NCBI RefSeq assembly: GCF_964204865.1
Contig: NC_135250.1
Coordinates: 8,122,001-8,186,000 of the forward strand
DNA from: Styela clava
Taxonomy: Eukaryota; Chordata; Ascidiacea; Stolidobranchia; Styelidae
Length of the DNA stretch: 64,000 nt
Direction: 5' to 3'
The translations under genes and the position numbers were made by a program. The notes below the pieces were generated by a model. It was not told the origin of the DNA. It did not search any database and saw nothing but the letters and a program-made list of their open reading frames with translations. Below are positions 1-13,085 of this stretch, piece after piece; the first letter of the stretch is position 1, and each line of letters starts with the position of its first letter.

Positions 1-18
1 TTTATATCTTTCCATCAG

Positions 19-940
19 GCACTTGAAGGAGAATTAGAATATTATAATTTATTGGACGAAAAAACCATAACTTCACAAGTTCTTCATGAATGGATCAATC
101 AACAACCTTCCATTGTTGCTGAATTGGGAACAATAAGAAAGTAAGAGCTTTTGTCAGCTAATAATCAAGTTTTCATTTATTTCGAATGACTGTTGGAGAG
201 ATATACTTTTGATTCTCGTATTTAATCGTTATTTATAAATTATTAAACATTCTGGGAATTAGATAAACTTTCTAGTCCACAGGCTTCACATCTATTATTC
301 TGATCCTATTGTGTTGAGCTGCTACAAGTCTCACAACAATCTGTATTTGCATTACCTTAGTTCATTTGGGTCTTCTTTACTTCTGAGTGAGTGTACATAA
401 TTTGAAAGATTTTCATGAGAAATTGTCTATGAACAGTGTCAACTTGCTGTATGGAAGGCTGCTAATTACTTGTTCATTCACAATTTCGTTATCAAATTCT
501 TATTCCAATTTACATTCAGAATGTCAAAAATACGAAGAAAGCCTGCCGAGCAAGCATTTAGTAATATACCTGAGGACAATGATTCTGAAGACATTGAACA
601 AGGGTCGTCATCTGGAAATAGTGAAGCTGTGTCATCACAACCTGTCGAAGACTCCCCTAACATAGGAAACGAAACTGTTGGTGAAAATACTATTCCAGTA
701 CCAGTCAAAAGACGCTCTAAAGCCCTGGAAAAAAATGAAAATACTCCTATTGAACAAAATAATCCTTTAAATTTAGAAGTAAATTTACCAACGACTCGGC
801 CAAGGTCGTGTGCTATGTCTAATACTGATTATGATAGAATGAAACCCAGAGCAAAAACAACTGCATCGCCAACGAAGGACCCTGTCACACCCCGACAATC
901 TTTGACCTCGCGTACTTCATATTTAGAAACAGATTTGTAG
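19..940 (+). CDS. 3' end of an unidentified gene (last two coding exons)
   Basis: Two exons can be read, 19-140 and 520-940, joined by a GT-AG intron (donor gtaaga, acceptor tacattcag). The phases agree: 122 nt leaves two bases, and the next exon supplies the third. The first exon encodes ALEGELEYYNLLDE and onward, a helical-looking segment of about 40 residues. The second encodes a polar, Ser/Pro/Glu-rich, probably disordered tail of about 140 residues ending in SRTSYLETDL. The last four residues, ETDL, fit the class I PDZ-ligand pattern (S/T-x-hydrophobic), so the protein may dock to a PDZ scaffold; that is inference. The 5' part lies outside the window. I do not recognise the family. The final ~60 bases of coding sequence and the stop are part of an imperfect ~91-bp tandem duplication. 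Confidence 0.7.
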
Positions 941-1059
941 CAACGCTGAGTATTGATCATTCCACTGGGACCCTGGCACACCCCGTCAACCTTTGATCTC
1001 GCATGCTTCATATTTTGGAAACAGATTTGTAGCAACGCTGAAACTTGATTACTCCATCC
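878..1059. repeat. ~91-bp imperfect tandem duplication across a stop codon
   Basis: Bases from about 878 to 968 are repeated from about 969 to 1059 at roughly 85-90% identity by eye. Both copies contain the string aaacagatttgtagcaacgctga. The first copy holds the real end of the upstream gene (ETDL, then TAG). The second lies in the 3' UTR and has a 1-base insertion that takes it out of the original frame. Confidence 0.75.
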
Positions 1060-2340
1060 AGAAGCCATGGTCAATTCAGGAAATGCTAAAATAAGTCATG
1101 AATGTTGTTGAACATGATGTCATGAACAGATACTTGTATGGTATCCAGTTCAAGCGGGGTTTTGCACTTACCTGCCCGTTACTGGCACATGTAAAATTTT
1201 CGGTTCATTTACGAACAATGGTATCTACTGTTAATATGTGAAAGGTTTCCCAGTGGCTTACTGTTGTCGTTAGGTGGTGTTGCAATTCACAAAAATGGGA
1301 TTATAAATTTGGATGTATAAGCGTTTTTTTGTAATTTTGAATAATTTTCCATCGGGTGGTGAGTTTCAATTGACAAGAAAAAGTATTTTTCATTTTTCTA
1401 GGGTAGATTATTCCAAAAAGTTATATAATTTGATAAGAAACATTTTCTTTCGACTTTTGAGTATCCCTTGTTTAGTAATAATTTCTATTTAGTTGAGTAT
1501 TTTTCTGAGTGGTTTTGGCTCACGTTGTATTATGAAGAAAATATTTGTTTTTCTACTTTTTTAACCTTCTATGCAAGTTCAAATGCTCTGCACAGTAAAA
1601 ATGAATTAAATCAATGATATGCGTATGGTACTGATTGGTACATTTTTATCTTTAACCAATAAGGTACCTTCAATTAATGAAGTACAATGTTGGAGAATGG
1701 AACTGTAAGTAAGGATTTTATTCTGTGTTATATATAATGTCCATCAGTAAGCGAGTCGTTTTTCTGGCCTGAATATGTGGCAATGTGGGTACCATGATTT
1801 TGAATACTAGCATTTTGAAAACTGCCAGAATCTCCGACTTTGATTGTACAAGCGTTAGGGATACTTGTTACTTCAATTGATGAGCTAATATTTTTATCTG
1901 GTCCTGTAGGAGAGGCTGATCGCCATTGACCTTTTCCAATGACAGTAACGTCTCGATTCTATTATTTTCGACGCACTTTTGTAGATTACAACTACAAAGA
2001 CAACTCCACCACTCACACTTTTTGAAGGTTATGACTATCTATGTTGATTGTCATGAATTTTTTATTGAGAAGATCAGTTTCGGCTAAAAAGCACTTCATG
2101 TAACGCATCAGCCGGAATAAGGTTTAAATCGAACGCTACGATTACACAAAACAAATCTAACATTCAGCAAGAAATGAGCTCGACTGTTTGCAAGGCAGTT
2201 TCGTTAGTTAAACCAAAAATGCGACGCCTCGTGAACACATTACAGCTCAAGCAATCAATAACGGACTGAAATTAGTAAAAATCTGCATATATAACCAAAG
2301 GAACAATGCTCAAATATGTTGACAACTAAAGTAAAAAATG
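1060..2340. other. Intergenic / 3' UTR, nothing recognised
   Basis: This AT-rich stretch has no convincing coding exon on either strand. It presumably begins with the 3' UTR of the gene ending at 940. I see no clear AATAAA signal before the duplicated block that starts at 2341. Confidence 0.5.
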
Positions 2341-2978
2341 TTAATAAAAATAGGGGTACTCCTGAATATGCGCACCAAGATGTCACACAACCTGAACCGT
2401 AACCTGGTATACACAACCTGAGTTCAGGTTGTGCGCCTTCTTGGTGCGCATACTTCAGGAGGTCTAAAATTGGACAGCAAAATAAAATTTGTGAAGATCG
2501 TAGGTCCCGGTAAAATGTAAAAATAAAAGTTATAACCCTTTATTTTATTGTGTCGTCTTCTTGCGTCCTCGACTACTGAAAATTTGAAATCTATTAATCA
2601 TGGAGAAAGCCAAGGAATCACTAAAAGACTGACAACAACAATATTCTAGCAAAAAAATGTTAATAAAAATAGGGGTACTCCTGAATATGCGCACCAAGAT
2701 GTCATACAACCTGAACCGTAACCTGGTATACACAACCTGAGTTCAGGTTGTGCGCCTTCTTGGTGCGCATACTTCAGGAGGTCTAAAATTGGACAGCAAA
2801 ATAAAATTTGTGAAGATCGTAGGTCCCGGTAAAATGTAAAAATAAAAGTTATAACCCTTTATTTTATTGTGTCGTCTTCTTGCGTCCTCGACTACTGAAA
2901 ATTTGAAATCTATTAATCATGGAGAAAGCCAAGGAATCACTAAAAGACTGACAACAACAATATTCTAGCAAAACAATG
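2341..2978. repeat. 319-bp tandem duplication with an internal foldback
   Basis: A 319-bp unit (2341-2659) is repeated almost perfectly at 2660-2978; the clearest difference is gtcacacaac versus gtcatacaac. Each unit has a long inverted repeat near its start. In the first copy the left arm 2355-2397 pairs with the right arm 2422-2464 across a ~24-nt loop, with about 37 of 43 bases complementary by eye. The near-identity points to a recent duplication. The foldback resembles a MITE or foldback element, but no terminal inverted repeat with a target duplication was identified. Confidence 0.85.
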
Positions 2979-3641
2979 TGCTTATATTTAGCGACCAATG
3001 CTCAAATATATATGTACGAACGTGAACTAGGCCTGTTTGGTGCCTAATAATTCAGTTCAAAAATCACGTTCACCATCGCAACAGTTCTTGACGGTACCGG
3101 CATAGTTAGTAAAACTATGGGACCGGCAAAGACTTGTCGAAGTTGATTGTGATTTATCGAGCTCTATAGAATTTAGAGGGAATTTGATAAAAATAACGTA
3201 ACAACTTTCTATCGACTTCGTACATCTTGAAGTAAGGAAAGTTAACAATTAATTGGTCCATTGGTTGCAAAGTAAGGCGATTTTTCTTTCATGCCAACAA
3301 TTTAGCAAAACGTATCGTATGTATATACTTCTGTTCAAGAAGGTATGTGCATCACTTGCGACTCGAAGTTGTGAAATCAGAATTTACAAACGTAATGACA
3401 TCACCAAAAACAAGTGCTCCAGCTATAGAAAAGCAGCAGTTACTTTAGTGCCGACTGTTAGCAACGGTACCGCCAAATAGAGAATATAATAAGATTGAAC
3501 AAAAATGAAAGTAATGCGTACATTAGTAAGCTAACAAAGTTAAAATGGAATGTTTACATTGAAGGCAGCCCTGTGGTAAGAATATACATTATTATTGTAT
3601 TTTTATGACGAAGACCAGTCTGCTAAAGTGACATATCCGGA
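2979..3641. other. Intergenic, nothing recognised
   Basis: I see no exon with matched splice signals and no recognisable repeat between the 319-bp duplication and the end of the small minus-strand gene. Confidence 0.4.
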
Positions 3642-4531
3642 TTATTTTTTTCGCTTTCTTCTTCGAGGGTTGTTTGGTTTTTTAGACTTCCAGGCAGCAT
3701 GAGGCAATGCTAGTGGTCGAGTTGTAGTTGAAGGACTAATTGAAGTTGGTCGCTGTATTGTGATTTCCCCAACTTCCAGTAAGGATCCACATGGACGAAC
3801 AAGGCCATAACCGTCGCGATTGTAAATGTCGTGTTGGGCGACAACGACCATACCGTTTCGAGTTGGAAATCCTGCGGCTGTGGTTCTCACTAAAATCTGC
3901 TCTCTCTCTGGCCCTGTATAATAATAAAAATAATATCGCAATTAATAGAAAGATTGTCTCATGCGCGATTGTCGTGAGCTTGACATAGGGACAGCTCGTA
4001 AAGCCGCAACCCACGCAAACAACCGACATATTTTCAAACTGGTGCGATATATTCCGTTTTTATCAAAATTAACAGAAAAATTAATATTTCGAAAAACGCG
4101 AAAATTCCATCACGTGATCACTTTGGACCTAATCGTAGAACATATTCCAGCATTACCTACTTGGGTCATATCAAATGAATCCTTAAAAGTAGTATTTCAA
4201 CTAAATTTTGAATATATATATATATTAGGTGTAGTTTGCTTTAAAGGCAGAAAGACCATGGCAACTGATGATTGTCTGCTGTTTGTACCTTTTCCGAAAG
4301 AATTCCCAATTTTTTATTTTCATACCTAAAAATCAATGGGCAATACCATTTGAGAAATATATGATTAACATATATACTTGCAGGCTCATTATAAAGAGGA
4401 GAGATTATTCTTCCAGTTGGTACCAGGTTGTTTTCAGTTGTTTCGTTCTCCTGATTTTTTGGAGCAAAAAACAAGAATGCGAGTACAAATATAATCATGA
4501 CAACGCCGATAAGAATGAAAGTGTCTTCCAT
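3642..4531 (-). CDS. Small single-pass membrane protein, two coding exons
   Basis: Exon 1 runs 4531 down to 4378 and exon 2 runs 3913 down to 3642 (stop TAA). The donor reads CAA|gtatat and the acceptor tttattattatacag. Exon 1 ends in phase 1 and exon 2 supplies two bases, giving codon AGG, so the frame holds. The product is about 142 aa. It begins MEDTFILIGVVMIIFVLAFL, an N-terminal hydrophobic segment (about residues 5-22) with almost no residues before it. An acidic/polar linker follows, then a domain around EREQILVRTTAAGFPTRNG, then a very basic C-terminus (RRRKRKK). This looks like a small signal-anchored protein. I do not recognise the family. The shared phase and the composition argue against two chance ORFs. 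Confidence 0.55.
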
Positions 4532-4779
4532 TTTGACGGGTTTAGTAATGTGTAATTTCTACAGTAATATAAATATATTTTATGAAATAGTAACCGCTAC
4601 AAACGCTGTCTTGTAAACACTGGCAGGCAGGCTTGTCCATGGGACATATCTTTTCTGTCTCATCCCATCCCATTGGAAAACAATTCAATAAAAATTGTTA
4701 AATTTAGGTTTAGCGTGTACTAAATAGGACTACATGTTCAAAGAGACATGCAAAACAACAAAAACTAGAGCTGCGTGCA

Positions 4780-6195
4780 GCTTTAACAGGCTTCCCGCGT
4801 AAAAAAAACTGAAGACGCGTTTTGCTCACTGAAGCGTGAAAGCGTGGTCAGTCATGCATAAAATTTGCAATTTTTGATGGGGGACTTATTATCTGCATGT
4901 GATGTAAATTTCAAGTCTCTAGGTAGTGTCGTTCTCGAGAAGAAGATGAAAATGTAAATTCCTATATTGCTCACTGGAGCGTATCGCCGAGGTCACTCAT
5001 GCGTATCCTTGACATATCGTATCCGGAACATGTCCATTAATCATTGTTATGAATTTCAACCCAATAGCATGTATCAATTTTGAGAAATCGCAAAAAAACT
5101 GAAGACGCGTTTTGCTCACTGGAGCGTGAAAGCGTAGTCAGTCATGCATAAAATTTGCAATTTATGATGGGGGACTCATTATCTGCATGTGATGTAAATT
5201 TCAAGTCTCTAAGTAGTGTCGTTCTCGAGAAGAAGATGAAAATGTTAAATCCTATATTGCTCACTGGAGCGTATCGCCGAGGTCACTCATGCGTATCCTT
5301 GACATATCGTATCCGGAACATGTCCATTAATCATTGTTATGAATTTCAACCCAATAGCATGTATCAATTTTGAGAATCGCAAAAAAACTGAAGACGCGTT
5401 TTGCTCACTGGAGCGTGAAAACGTAGTCAGTCATGCATAAAATTTGCAATTTATGATGGGGGACTCATTATCTGCATGTGATGTAAATTTCAAGTCTCTA
5501 AGTAGTGTCGTTCTCGAGAAGAAGATGAAAATGTTAAATCCTATATTGCTCACTGGAGCGTATCGCCGAGGTCACTCATGCGTATCCTTGACATATCGTA
5601 TCCAGAACATGTCCATTAATCATTGGTATGAATTTCAACCCAATAGCATGTATCAATTTTGAGAAATCGCAAAAAAACTGAAAACGCGTTTTGCTCACTG
5701 GAGCGTGAAAGCGTGGTCAGTCATGCATAAAATTTGCAATTTATGATGGGGGACTTATTATCTGCATGTGATGTAAATTTCAAGTCTCTAAGTAGTGTCG
5801 TTCTCGAGAAGAAGATGAAAATGTTAAATTCTATATTGCTCACTGGAGCGTATCGCCGAGGTCACTCATGCGTATCCTTGACATGTCGTATCCGGAACAT
5901 GTCCATTAATCATTGTTATGAATTTCAACCCAATACCATGTATCAATTTTGAGAAATCGCAAAAAAACTGAAAACGCGTTTTGCTCACTGGAGCGTGAAA
6001 GCGTGGTCACTCATGCATAAAATTTGCATTTTATTGCTAGCTGAGAACTTCTGCACATTTGAGGTGAATTTCAAGTTTGTAGGACCAATTTGAAAAAAAA
6101 ATAATAAAAATAAATAAATAAATAAATAAATAATAATAATAAAACACAGGAATACAATAGGTTCCCTGCTGACAAGCAGCGGGAAGCCTAATTAC
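4780..6195. mobile_element. Helentron-like non-autonomous element carrying a satellite array (candidate)
   Basis: The order along the element is: a short perfect hairpin (agctgcgtgcagct, near 4770-4783), the motif aggcttcccgc (near 4790), a ~290-bp tandem array, an (AAAT)n microsatellite (about 6110-6136), then a hairpin ctgctgacaagcag followed by gcgggaagcctaa (near 6168-6192). The motif aggcttcccgc is inverted at the other end as gcgggaagcct. Subterminal inverted repeats, a central tandem array, a microsatellite and a 3' hairpin before CTRR are the layout of Helentron/HINE elements. Exact ends and an AT target cannot be fixed from one copy. Confidence 0.4.
4811..6034. repeat. ~290-bp satellite array, four full copies plus a partial fifth
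   Basis: The string gaagacgcg (or gaaaacgcg) recurs at 4811, 5101, 5390, 5680 and 5970, so the period is 289-290 bp. Copies are more than 95% identical by eye. Each unit itself looks like an old dimer of ~145 bp: gctcactggagcgt occurs twice per unit, each time followed by a related tcactcatgc or tcagtcatgc string. The 72-residue open frames that recur in the array are simply the repeat read through and are not taken as genes. Confidence 0.95.
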
Positions 6196-9100
6196 TGACT
6201 TTGTTAACAGCCCCTTCACAAAGTATATTGTTAATGCTGAATATATTTTGCTCTTTGTAACTAACAGGAGAGCTATGCTCAAATATATGGACACGAAATC
6301 CATAACGAAATGTTCCATTCCCACGGACAAGCCTGCTGACACGAGAGTGATTTTTGTTGCAAAAGCTGAAACATAAGAATGAATTCTAGTGATAATATAG
6401 GATTATTTCTGTAATGTTGTGCACTTTGATCTGGTCTTCTAAATCTATTCTATTTTCTGCTTGCTACTGGAGTCACCGTGCAAATAGGAATAAAAGCAGT
6501 TCTTTATTGCCAATATTTCATATCATGTATTATGGGTATATATAGCCTAAATTGTATTTTCATCATCTGTTACTTGGAAAATTTCAATTTAATCGTAAAC
6601 TTTACAATGTATGAATATTTTGTAACATAATATTGCACGTTATATATATATATACTTCTGGCAGGATCATATTGGAGAGATACCGCCATGTTCAAGATGT
6701 ACGTTCTATTTTTATGGTGATCCCGACCGGGTCAATTTTCTCACGTCGGTCAATTCCAAAATTTTGTCAAATCTTCGAAAAGTTGGAGCAATAATTCCGA
6801 TACAGCATACCCGGAGAATATATTGCGTAGCCATTTTGATGAGGCTGGTTTATATTACCCGTAGTAGCTAATGTTGAAGAACCCACCTTCTAATAAGTAC
6901 CCCTGCTTATTACACTCGGCGACGAGAGGCTTTTTAAACGTATCTTCTAAAAACGTCCTACTGGTTCTAATGGAAATGTACTAAAATAAACATCTGATAT
7001 ATATTCTCACCAACATTACTAAATAAAACAACAACTTCTGTGACTTCACTTGTAAACAGACAGTAGGCTACAGATGAATGCCAAGCGTAAGATAAGAGAC
7101 TCACTAAGCCTTATGCGTGTATTTCAACAATAATCATGACTCTGACTGGCGATACCATACACTCTATTGCCACTCTACCCTATTGTGCGGGTAAATTGAT
7201 AGTTTGATCACATATCTGGGGCATTCCCTAACGGGTGGCTACACTCTGACGCTGTCGAAAACGTATTCTCATTCATGCACCAAATTGCAAATATGTTCCG
7301 CTGCATCGTGTATGTTAAATTTGAAAAATACAAGGTCAACATGACTTGTTAATTCCTACCTACTACACTTTTAAAACTAGAATACCAAATCTATTCGTAT
7401 ATTGAGGGTGTCCTATGCTAAACATCTCCAAACTGACATAACCCCATCTGTTGGCTCTTCGACGTTATTTATTTGGCTAATAAGATTGGATACATTTCAA
7501 TATATATAACGATAAAGAAATTATAAAACATATCTGGTACTTGGCACAAAGTGTTTTTTCTCCTTACTGAGGCAGTTTTGGAGCGACAATATATACATTG
7601 TTCTGTCTATTTTGTTGTGCTATAGCACAGATGAATTTATTCAACGAATGAAGTTTATCCCCAATTTATAATTTTTTGATTTGTCAATCAAGATAACATT
7701 ACATTATCTACAATATCCAATATCATTTGATTTCAATATGACATAAGAACAATTCTGATGAATCGATTGTTGCGGACGTCCGAATTTGTGTGAGTATGAC
7801 TTTACTTTACGAACGCAAATATATTTTGTCCTGTTGCGGAAATATATTTTCTCAAAATAGTTTTTCTCAGTCAAATTTATAGTATGCTTGATAAAATATA
7901 TAAAACAGTGAACGCTCGCATCCATCGCCATTCTACTGTCGGAACTTATAAGACACCAGCTGACAACATATTATACGTGTATCGACAGTGCGCTTATGTA
8001 CTGCTATGAGATTGTAGCAAGTTTATATTTACTGCACAACATTAAGTTACAATCCAAAACTGTGACGCCCGTTATTTGCACTATACAAATAAATGAGAAC
8101 AGATATATATTAAATATATGCGGGCTATGAATAAGTACATCCAATCACGCGATATATTTTCCTCTCATATAACCAAATGATGACCCATACCGCATGTATA
8201 TATGCAAGATTTCGCCAGCTGCAAAAACTACAACAAAGCATCAAACTGCTGTAACTGTTTTCTCGTCGAGTTTTACACAGTTGTTTTCAAGAGAACGCCG
8301 ACCTGTAGGCTTATCAAAATCTGGTCAAATGGTAATTAAGCTACTTGCCCACCTCCTGCTGAGTAATTTAGTACGTTTTTTATAGCTGTACTTAATATTC
8401 AAGTTTGAATACTTGTTTACAACCATGGTTATTGATGAATGATTAATTCAACCCACACCACCTACTTTACTTAAACATGTCAATATACTTGTCTCACTTG
8501 GCGACTGATTTACAGGCTTTAAGCCTCTCGTTTAGACGGTTTATTGAATCATGCGAACCGATACCAAGTGGTTTGTTAAAACTGACTTTTGGCTTAAAAA
8601 TTGCTCACACAGACGTTACGCGTCTTCATTTGTAAAATTCTTCTCCTCCAAATGTCGACTAAAGGTATTCAACTTCTCCTGTATTGACATCCCATATAGA
8701 ACCTATAAATCGCAGATCATGGCCAATCAACAATAGCTAGCCGTTCATCAACAGGCATGCTCTCTAGAAGAGCGTGGTTTATCTAGTTTTAAGTGACAAA
8801 ACGTTTTTTGGAAACAAGGTAGAAAGGAGGGCGTAAATGAAAACCCAAGCCAAGGCTTTAATTTCGGGAAAATCGTTTGGAATAGAACAGCGATGTAAGG
8901 GCCTATCTAAGCAGAACTAAATTATGACAATCATCGGCGTTCACTGTCAGAAAAAAAAGACAAATTTGAAAAGTCGTTCGTTGTCTTTGTGGTATAGTGT
9001 TATATGCTCATCTTTGCACTTAACGTATCGTTTCAATTTCATATTTTGCAAAAAAACGTACCGACCGTTCCGTAAATTTAGAAACGTCAAACCAAATTAG

Positions 9101-10449
9101 TTATTTAAAATAAATTTCCCTGATTTTAAACTCCGCGTGCTTGGTGACATGTCATTAGCCATTTCTTGCATTACCGAACATAAAGTTGATTAAAATTAAA
9201 TGTTAAAATGACTTTTCGGCGTTTCATTGTGAAAAAAGCGATTTTAGGTCGTTAGAAAACTCTAGTTATATAAATAGCACGGATTTTTAAAAATGACCAA
9301 AAGTTTTTACAAAAGTAGGTATGAGTTATTTGTATGAAAAACACTCATTAAGTTGTAACCAGATAAGAAATGTCATGTCCTATTCCCTAAACACTTTGTA
9401 TTAGCTCTTTAGTGATCCCTTCCATCCTTGGCCAATAATGTTTTGAATATGTAAACATTTTACTCGACCATGCATGGCCGTTGAGCCAAGAGTAGAACGT
9501 AAAATCAATTGTGAATTTCGTTGTAACAATGCACATTGATTCGTTCACGAATTGTTGCGTATATTATCATCGAAAATGATTGCAATTGTTGAATTTTGAA
9601 GCATTTAGGCATAATATTTAAGCCTTACGGCATGACATAATCATAATTATTAAGTGAAGTGCTGAATTTGCAAATTCCGTAAAGAAAATTGAGCATTACT
9701 CATATCAGTAAGTATTTCAGCTATAATGACCATCGGGGTGTTGTTTTGTTGAAAAAAAAAAAAAAAACGTTAAAACTTGAAGGAATTAGTTATAATTAGC
9801 GTCTGACCCCTTATTAGACACAAAGGCCTAGAAATGCATAATTGACAATTTATTTAATCGCTATTTTAAATCAACATTCAGGAATCACGCAATCGTAAAT
9901 TTGCTAGGTTTATCTATCTAATACTACATTAACACGAACACCACAGAAAAGCATGAGAAACTCACTTACCGGCCTCGGTTACTGTTCACTTTAAACAGGC
10001 ACAGTTAATTTACAAGAGGGGATAAGGAAGATCAAATCCAAGGCAGAGAATAAAACTCAGAATAAAATTAATTTGGTTTTGAAATCAGCCCTCAATGTAT
10101 TCAACAGTTGTCGCTGATGTGAACGCCAGAGTATACTAGAAATATGAAACTTCGATATCCGGCGACCCATTATTCTTGCAAAAAAGGTCGGGAATATAGA
10201 ATACCAAATTTAGGATATCGCCGCAGAAACGATCGCGGTGACAAAGACAATCAGCGATTATGAAGAAATTAACCATTAACCAGTAAAAAACGCTTTATTG
10301 CCGAATTTCAAGTTTTCTATTATTTTCCAAATGGAGTATCGACCTCCGACGTTTTGGATCCCTGTTATGTATAAAAATATTCATTATTCGACTATTCGGT
10401 ATTCGTTAAAAATTATTCGATTCGAAAAAAGATTCGATTTTGCACACCC
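6196..10449. other. Long intergenic stretch without a supported gene
   Basis: The DNA is AT-rich with scattered short (TA)n runs and a poly(A) run near 9757-9770. No ORF here has matched splice signals or recognisable protein content. I see no RNA gene. Confidence 0.5.
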
Positions 10450-11725
10450 TGGACCAGAGGTGACAAACCTGCGGCCCGCCAAAGAATTTTGTGCGGCCCG
10501 CGAAGCATTCAGACGATTTAGTGTATGTTTGGCTTGAAGTCATAAACCTTTAGAGACTGTACATATAAAATGGGAGCGCCAGTATTACCTATATTACTGA
10601 CAACGCTATTTGCAATACATCTTGTTTTGTTGGATCAACAATGAATCAAAATAACTGATGTCTTAGCCTAGTTACGTTGGCTTATTAACAAACGCATAAG
10701 GATTAGGGGAAAAGGGGTAACCTCACTTTGCGAAAATCTAATGTTTTGGCGCACGATACACGGGACATCTAAAAGTAATAGAAAGTTTATAACTTCAGCT
10801 CAATGATTAAAATAATGGGAGATCTTGAATAAATACCTACATTTTGAAAATCAGTTAATCGTTACAGGATGGATTCGTTTATTTAACTTCTGTATCCGGA
10901 GGCTTTCAAAATACGGCTCTTTTGTACGAAGCCCTCGCCACTAATGTGAAATTTGTTGACGACAAATCTGAGTCTATTTAAAATGTTTTGTTTTATATTA
11001 ATTCAATTGTGTGTTAATGTAACCTGCGGTTGCGTCGACAAAATATAAACATTACTATGAAATATCACGACCATACAAAGTGTTTCAGACAGCCCGATTA
11101 TATTTAGTTTTGATTCGTATTTCAGCGATGTTGAGAATTTTAAAAATTTGATGTGTTCTTGCAACACTGACTCCGCTTTATCATAATACTACCACCCAAG
11201 ATTATTTTCGAGATATCAACGTTAGAAAAATCCCTAGGTCTGCGATGAAATATTAAACTCTATAATTTAGTAGTACAATATAAATTGATTGTACAGTGAT
11301 ACCTCGGTAGTCGACAAAAACATTCGAGTCAAGAATGCTTCATTTTTCGAACGGAAATTCGGATCTCCAACAGCCGAGCGGACCGCGCGGATGAGTGAGA
11401 TGACAGGTCAAGACTGACGGACGAAAATCTTGGTATGTAGTTTAGAGATTCCAAATCGTCATTTCGAACTAATATGAAGCGCTCAGTAAAGCAAAAAACT
11501 TTCCAAAAATTTCACCAAGCAAAACCTGAATTGAATGTTTTATTTTTATTTTATACTGCAATATATCATTAGATAACTTTATCTTTATGGATGCTGTTGT
11601 TCGTTTTTGTTGATGAAAATTAATAGGCATCATACTATATATGACTAAAAAGTTGTGCGGCCCGCTTACTCAGCGGTGACTGATAAAATGGCCCGCGAGA
11701 GCAAATGGGTTCGTCACAGCCATTT
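10450..11725. mobile_element. Possible hAT-like remnant
   Basis: The left edge reads cagaggtgacaaacctgcgg followed by cccgc motifs. The right edge, read in reverse complement, gives tgtgacgaaccc followed by a gcgggcc motif. Short inverted ends of the form TGACRAACC next to GCGGCCCGC are common on animal hAT elements. No clean 8-bp target duplication was found and no transposase is visible, so the limits are approximate. Confidence 0.3.
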
Positions 11726-12139
11726 AATTTAGCTTTGATTTCTAATAAGTTTGTCAAAGCGGGTCGTAATCGTGGAGAATGCAAGGTGCAGTAGCTTGTA
11801 GATGATCACCAGATTCGGGACTATTTTCGATTGCTGGAACAAAATCAAAATGCTCTAAAAATTAAAATAATCATTGAGTTATTTGATTTATACAGATACA
11901 TAATATTCGGGAATGCGACAAAAACTGAAAATCCACGAAAGCAAGCCAATGGTTACTTGTCTAAAATCTTTGCAAGTGAAGAGTGTCCGAGTGGCCGCGA
12001 AAACGCTTACTGTTGCGTCACTATTGCATCTTGTAGATTAGTCAACGCTACGCTAATAAACACAGGGGAATTCATTCGACTTACAAATTGACTTCCGAGT
12101 TTTAATTTCAGGCCAATAATTAGTTTTCAATGAAAAATT

Positions 12140-12192
12140 TTTAAAGCATCGCCGCATGCGGCTCTCAAACCCTAGTTTGAAAATCACTGATT
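12140..12192 (-). mobile_element. Solo hAT/Charlie-type terminus
   Basis: Read on the minus strand from about 12192, the sequence begins cagtgattttcaaactaggg. This resembles the CAGTGGTTCTCAAACT-type inverted terminus of Charlie-like hAT elements. No matching opposite end was located. Confidence 0.3.
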
Positions 12193-13085
12193 TATAGAGA
12201 CATCGATATTTATAAAGACCAATAAAACAATATAAAAATATCTCAAGTTAAAATGATATTCAAAACTGCTACAACAACGATCATATTTATTTACGGTTCC
12301 ACTGCGAAACACATAGTGTCGGAAATTTTTTTTTTGTTTTGAGTATATTTGAACCCATACTAACCCTAACCCATGGGTTTTAGCACCTGCATATAGATTG
12401 AACCCGCGGATATACACATGGGTTCAAATGTACGCGGGTTCAAATATACGGTCACCCATAGTGTCGACGGTGAAATCTGGCATGATATGCCAAACGACAA
12501 CATTGAAAAAATATATATATTATGATAAAACAATGGAAAATTTCACGCATGAGTTACACGAATCATTATTTATGGAACAGAACTCCGCTCATTGCTTTAT
12601 CTTCTCTGATTGCGAGGCTTATTCCTGTGGTAACTTTTAGTTGGGTAGTTTTCCATGGTATAGATATCATTAGAAGTGATCATATAATGAGGTAAAAAAT
12701 TATATTAGATTAGACCCAATGAAACCATCTTTTTTGGGCAACAATGCGAGCTATAAGTTAACTATATAGTCTATGAGCTACAAACTATACGGCATTTGAT
12801 ATTGAGTAGTCTATCCTAATTGATTTGGTATCGTGGAGAGATACATCAATGATGAGGGGAAATAACGACTATTGAATTCTGAAAATTACTTCATAATAAC
12901 ATCAGGATAATCTAACTGTACCATATTACCATAGCTGCGCAAACTTGTAAGATCGCACGTCGCCACAACAAAGCGTTCATAAGATTAATTTTTCAATAAC
13001 GTTTTATAAAACCATGACATTCACGTCGCCAATTTGAATTCAATTTAGCCAGACAAACAACTTTCCATTTAGAACCTCTAAACAT

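Noticed and set aside
5155-5952. Three near-identical 72-residue ORFs in a row
   Set aside because: They are the same frame of the ~290-bp satellite read in successive copies, with no splice or start context and no protein-like composition.
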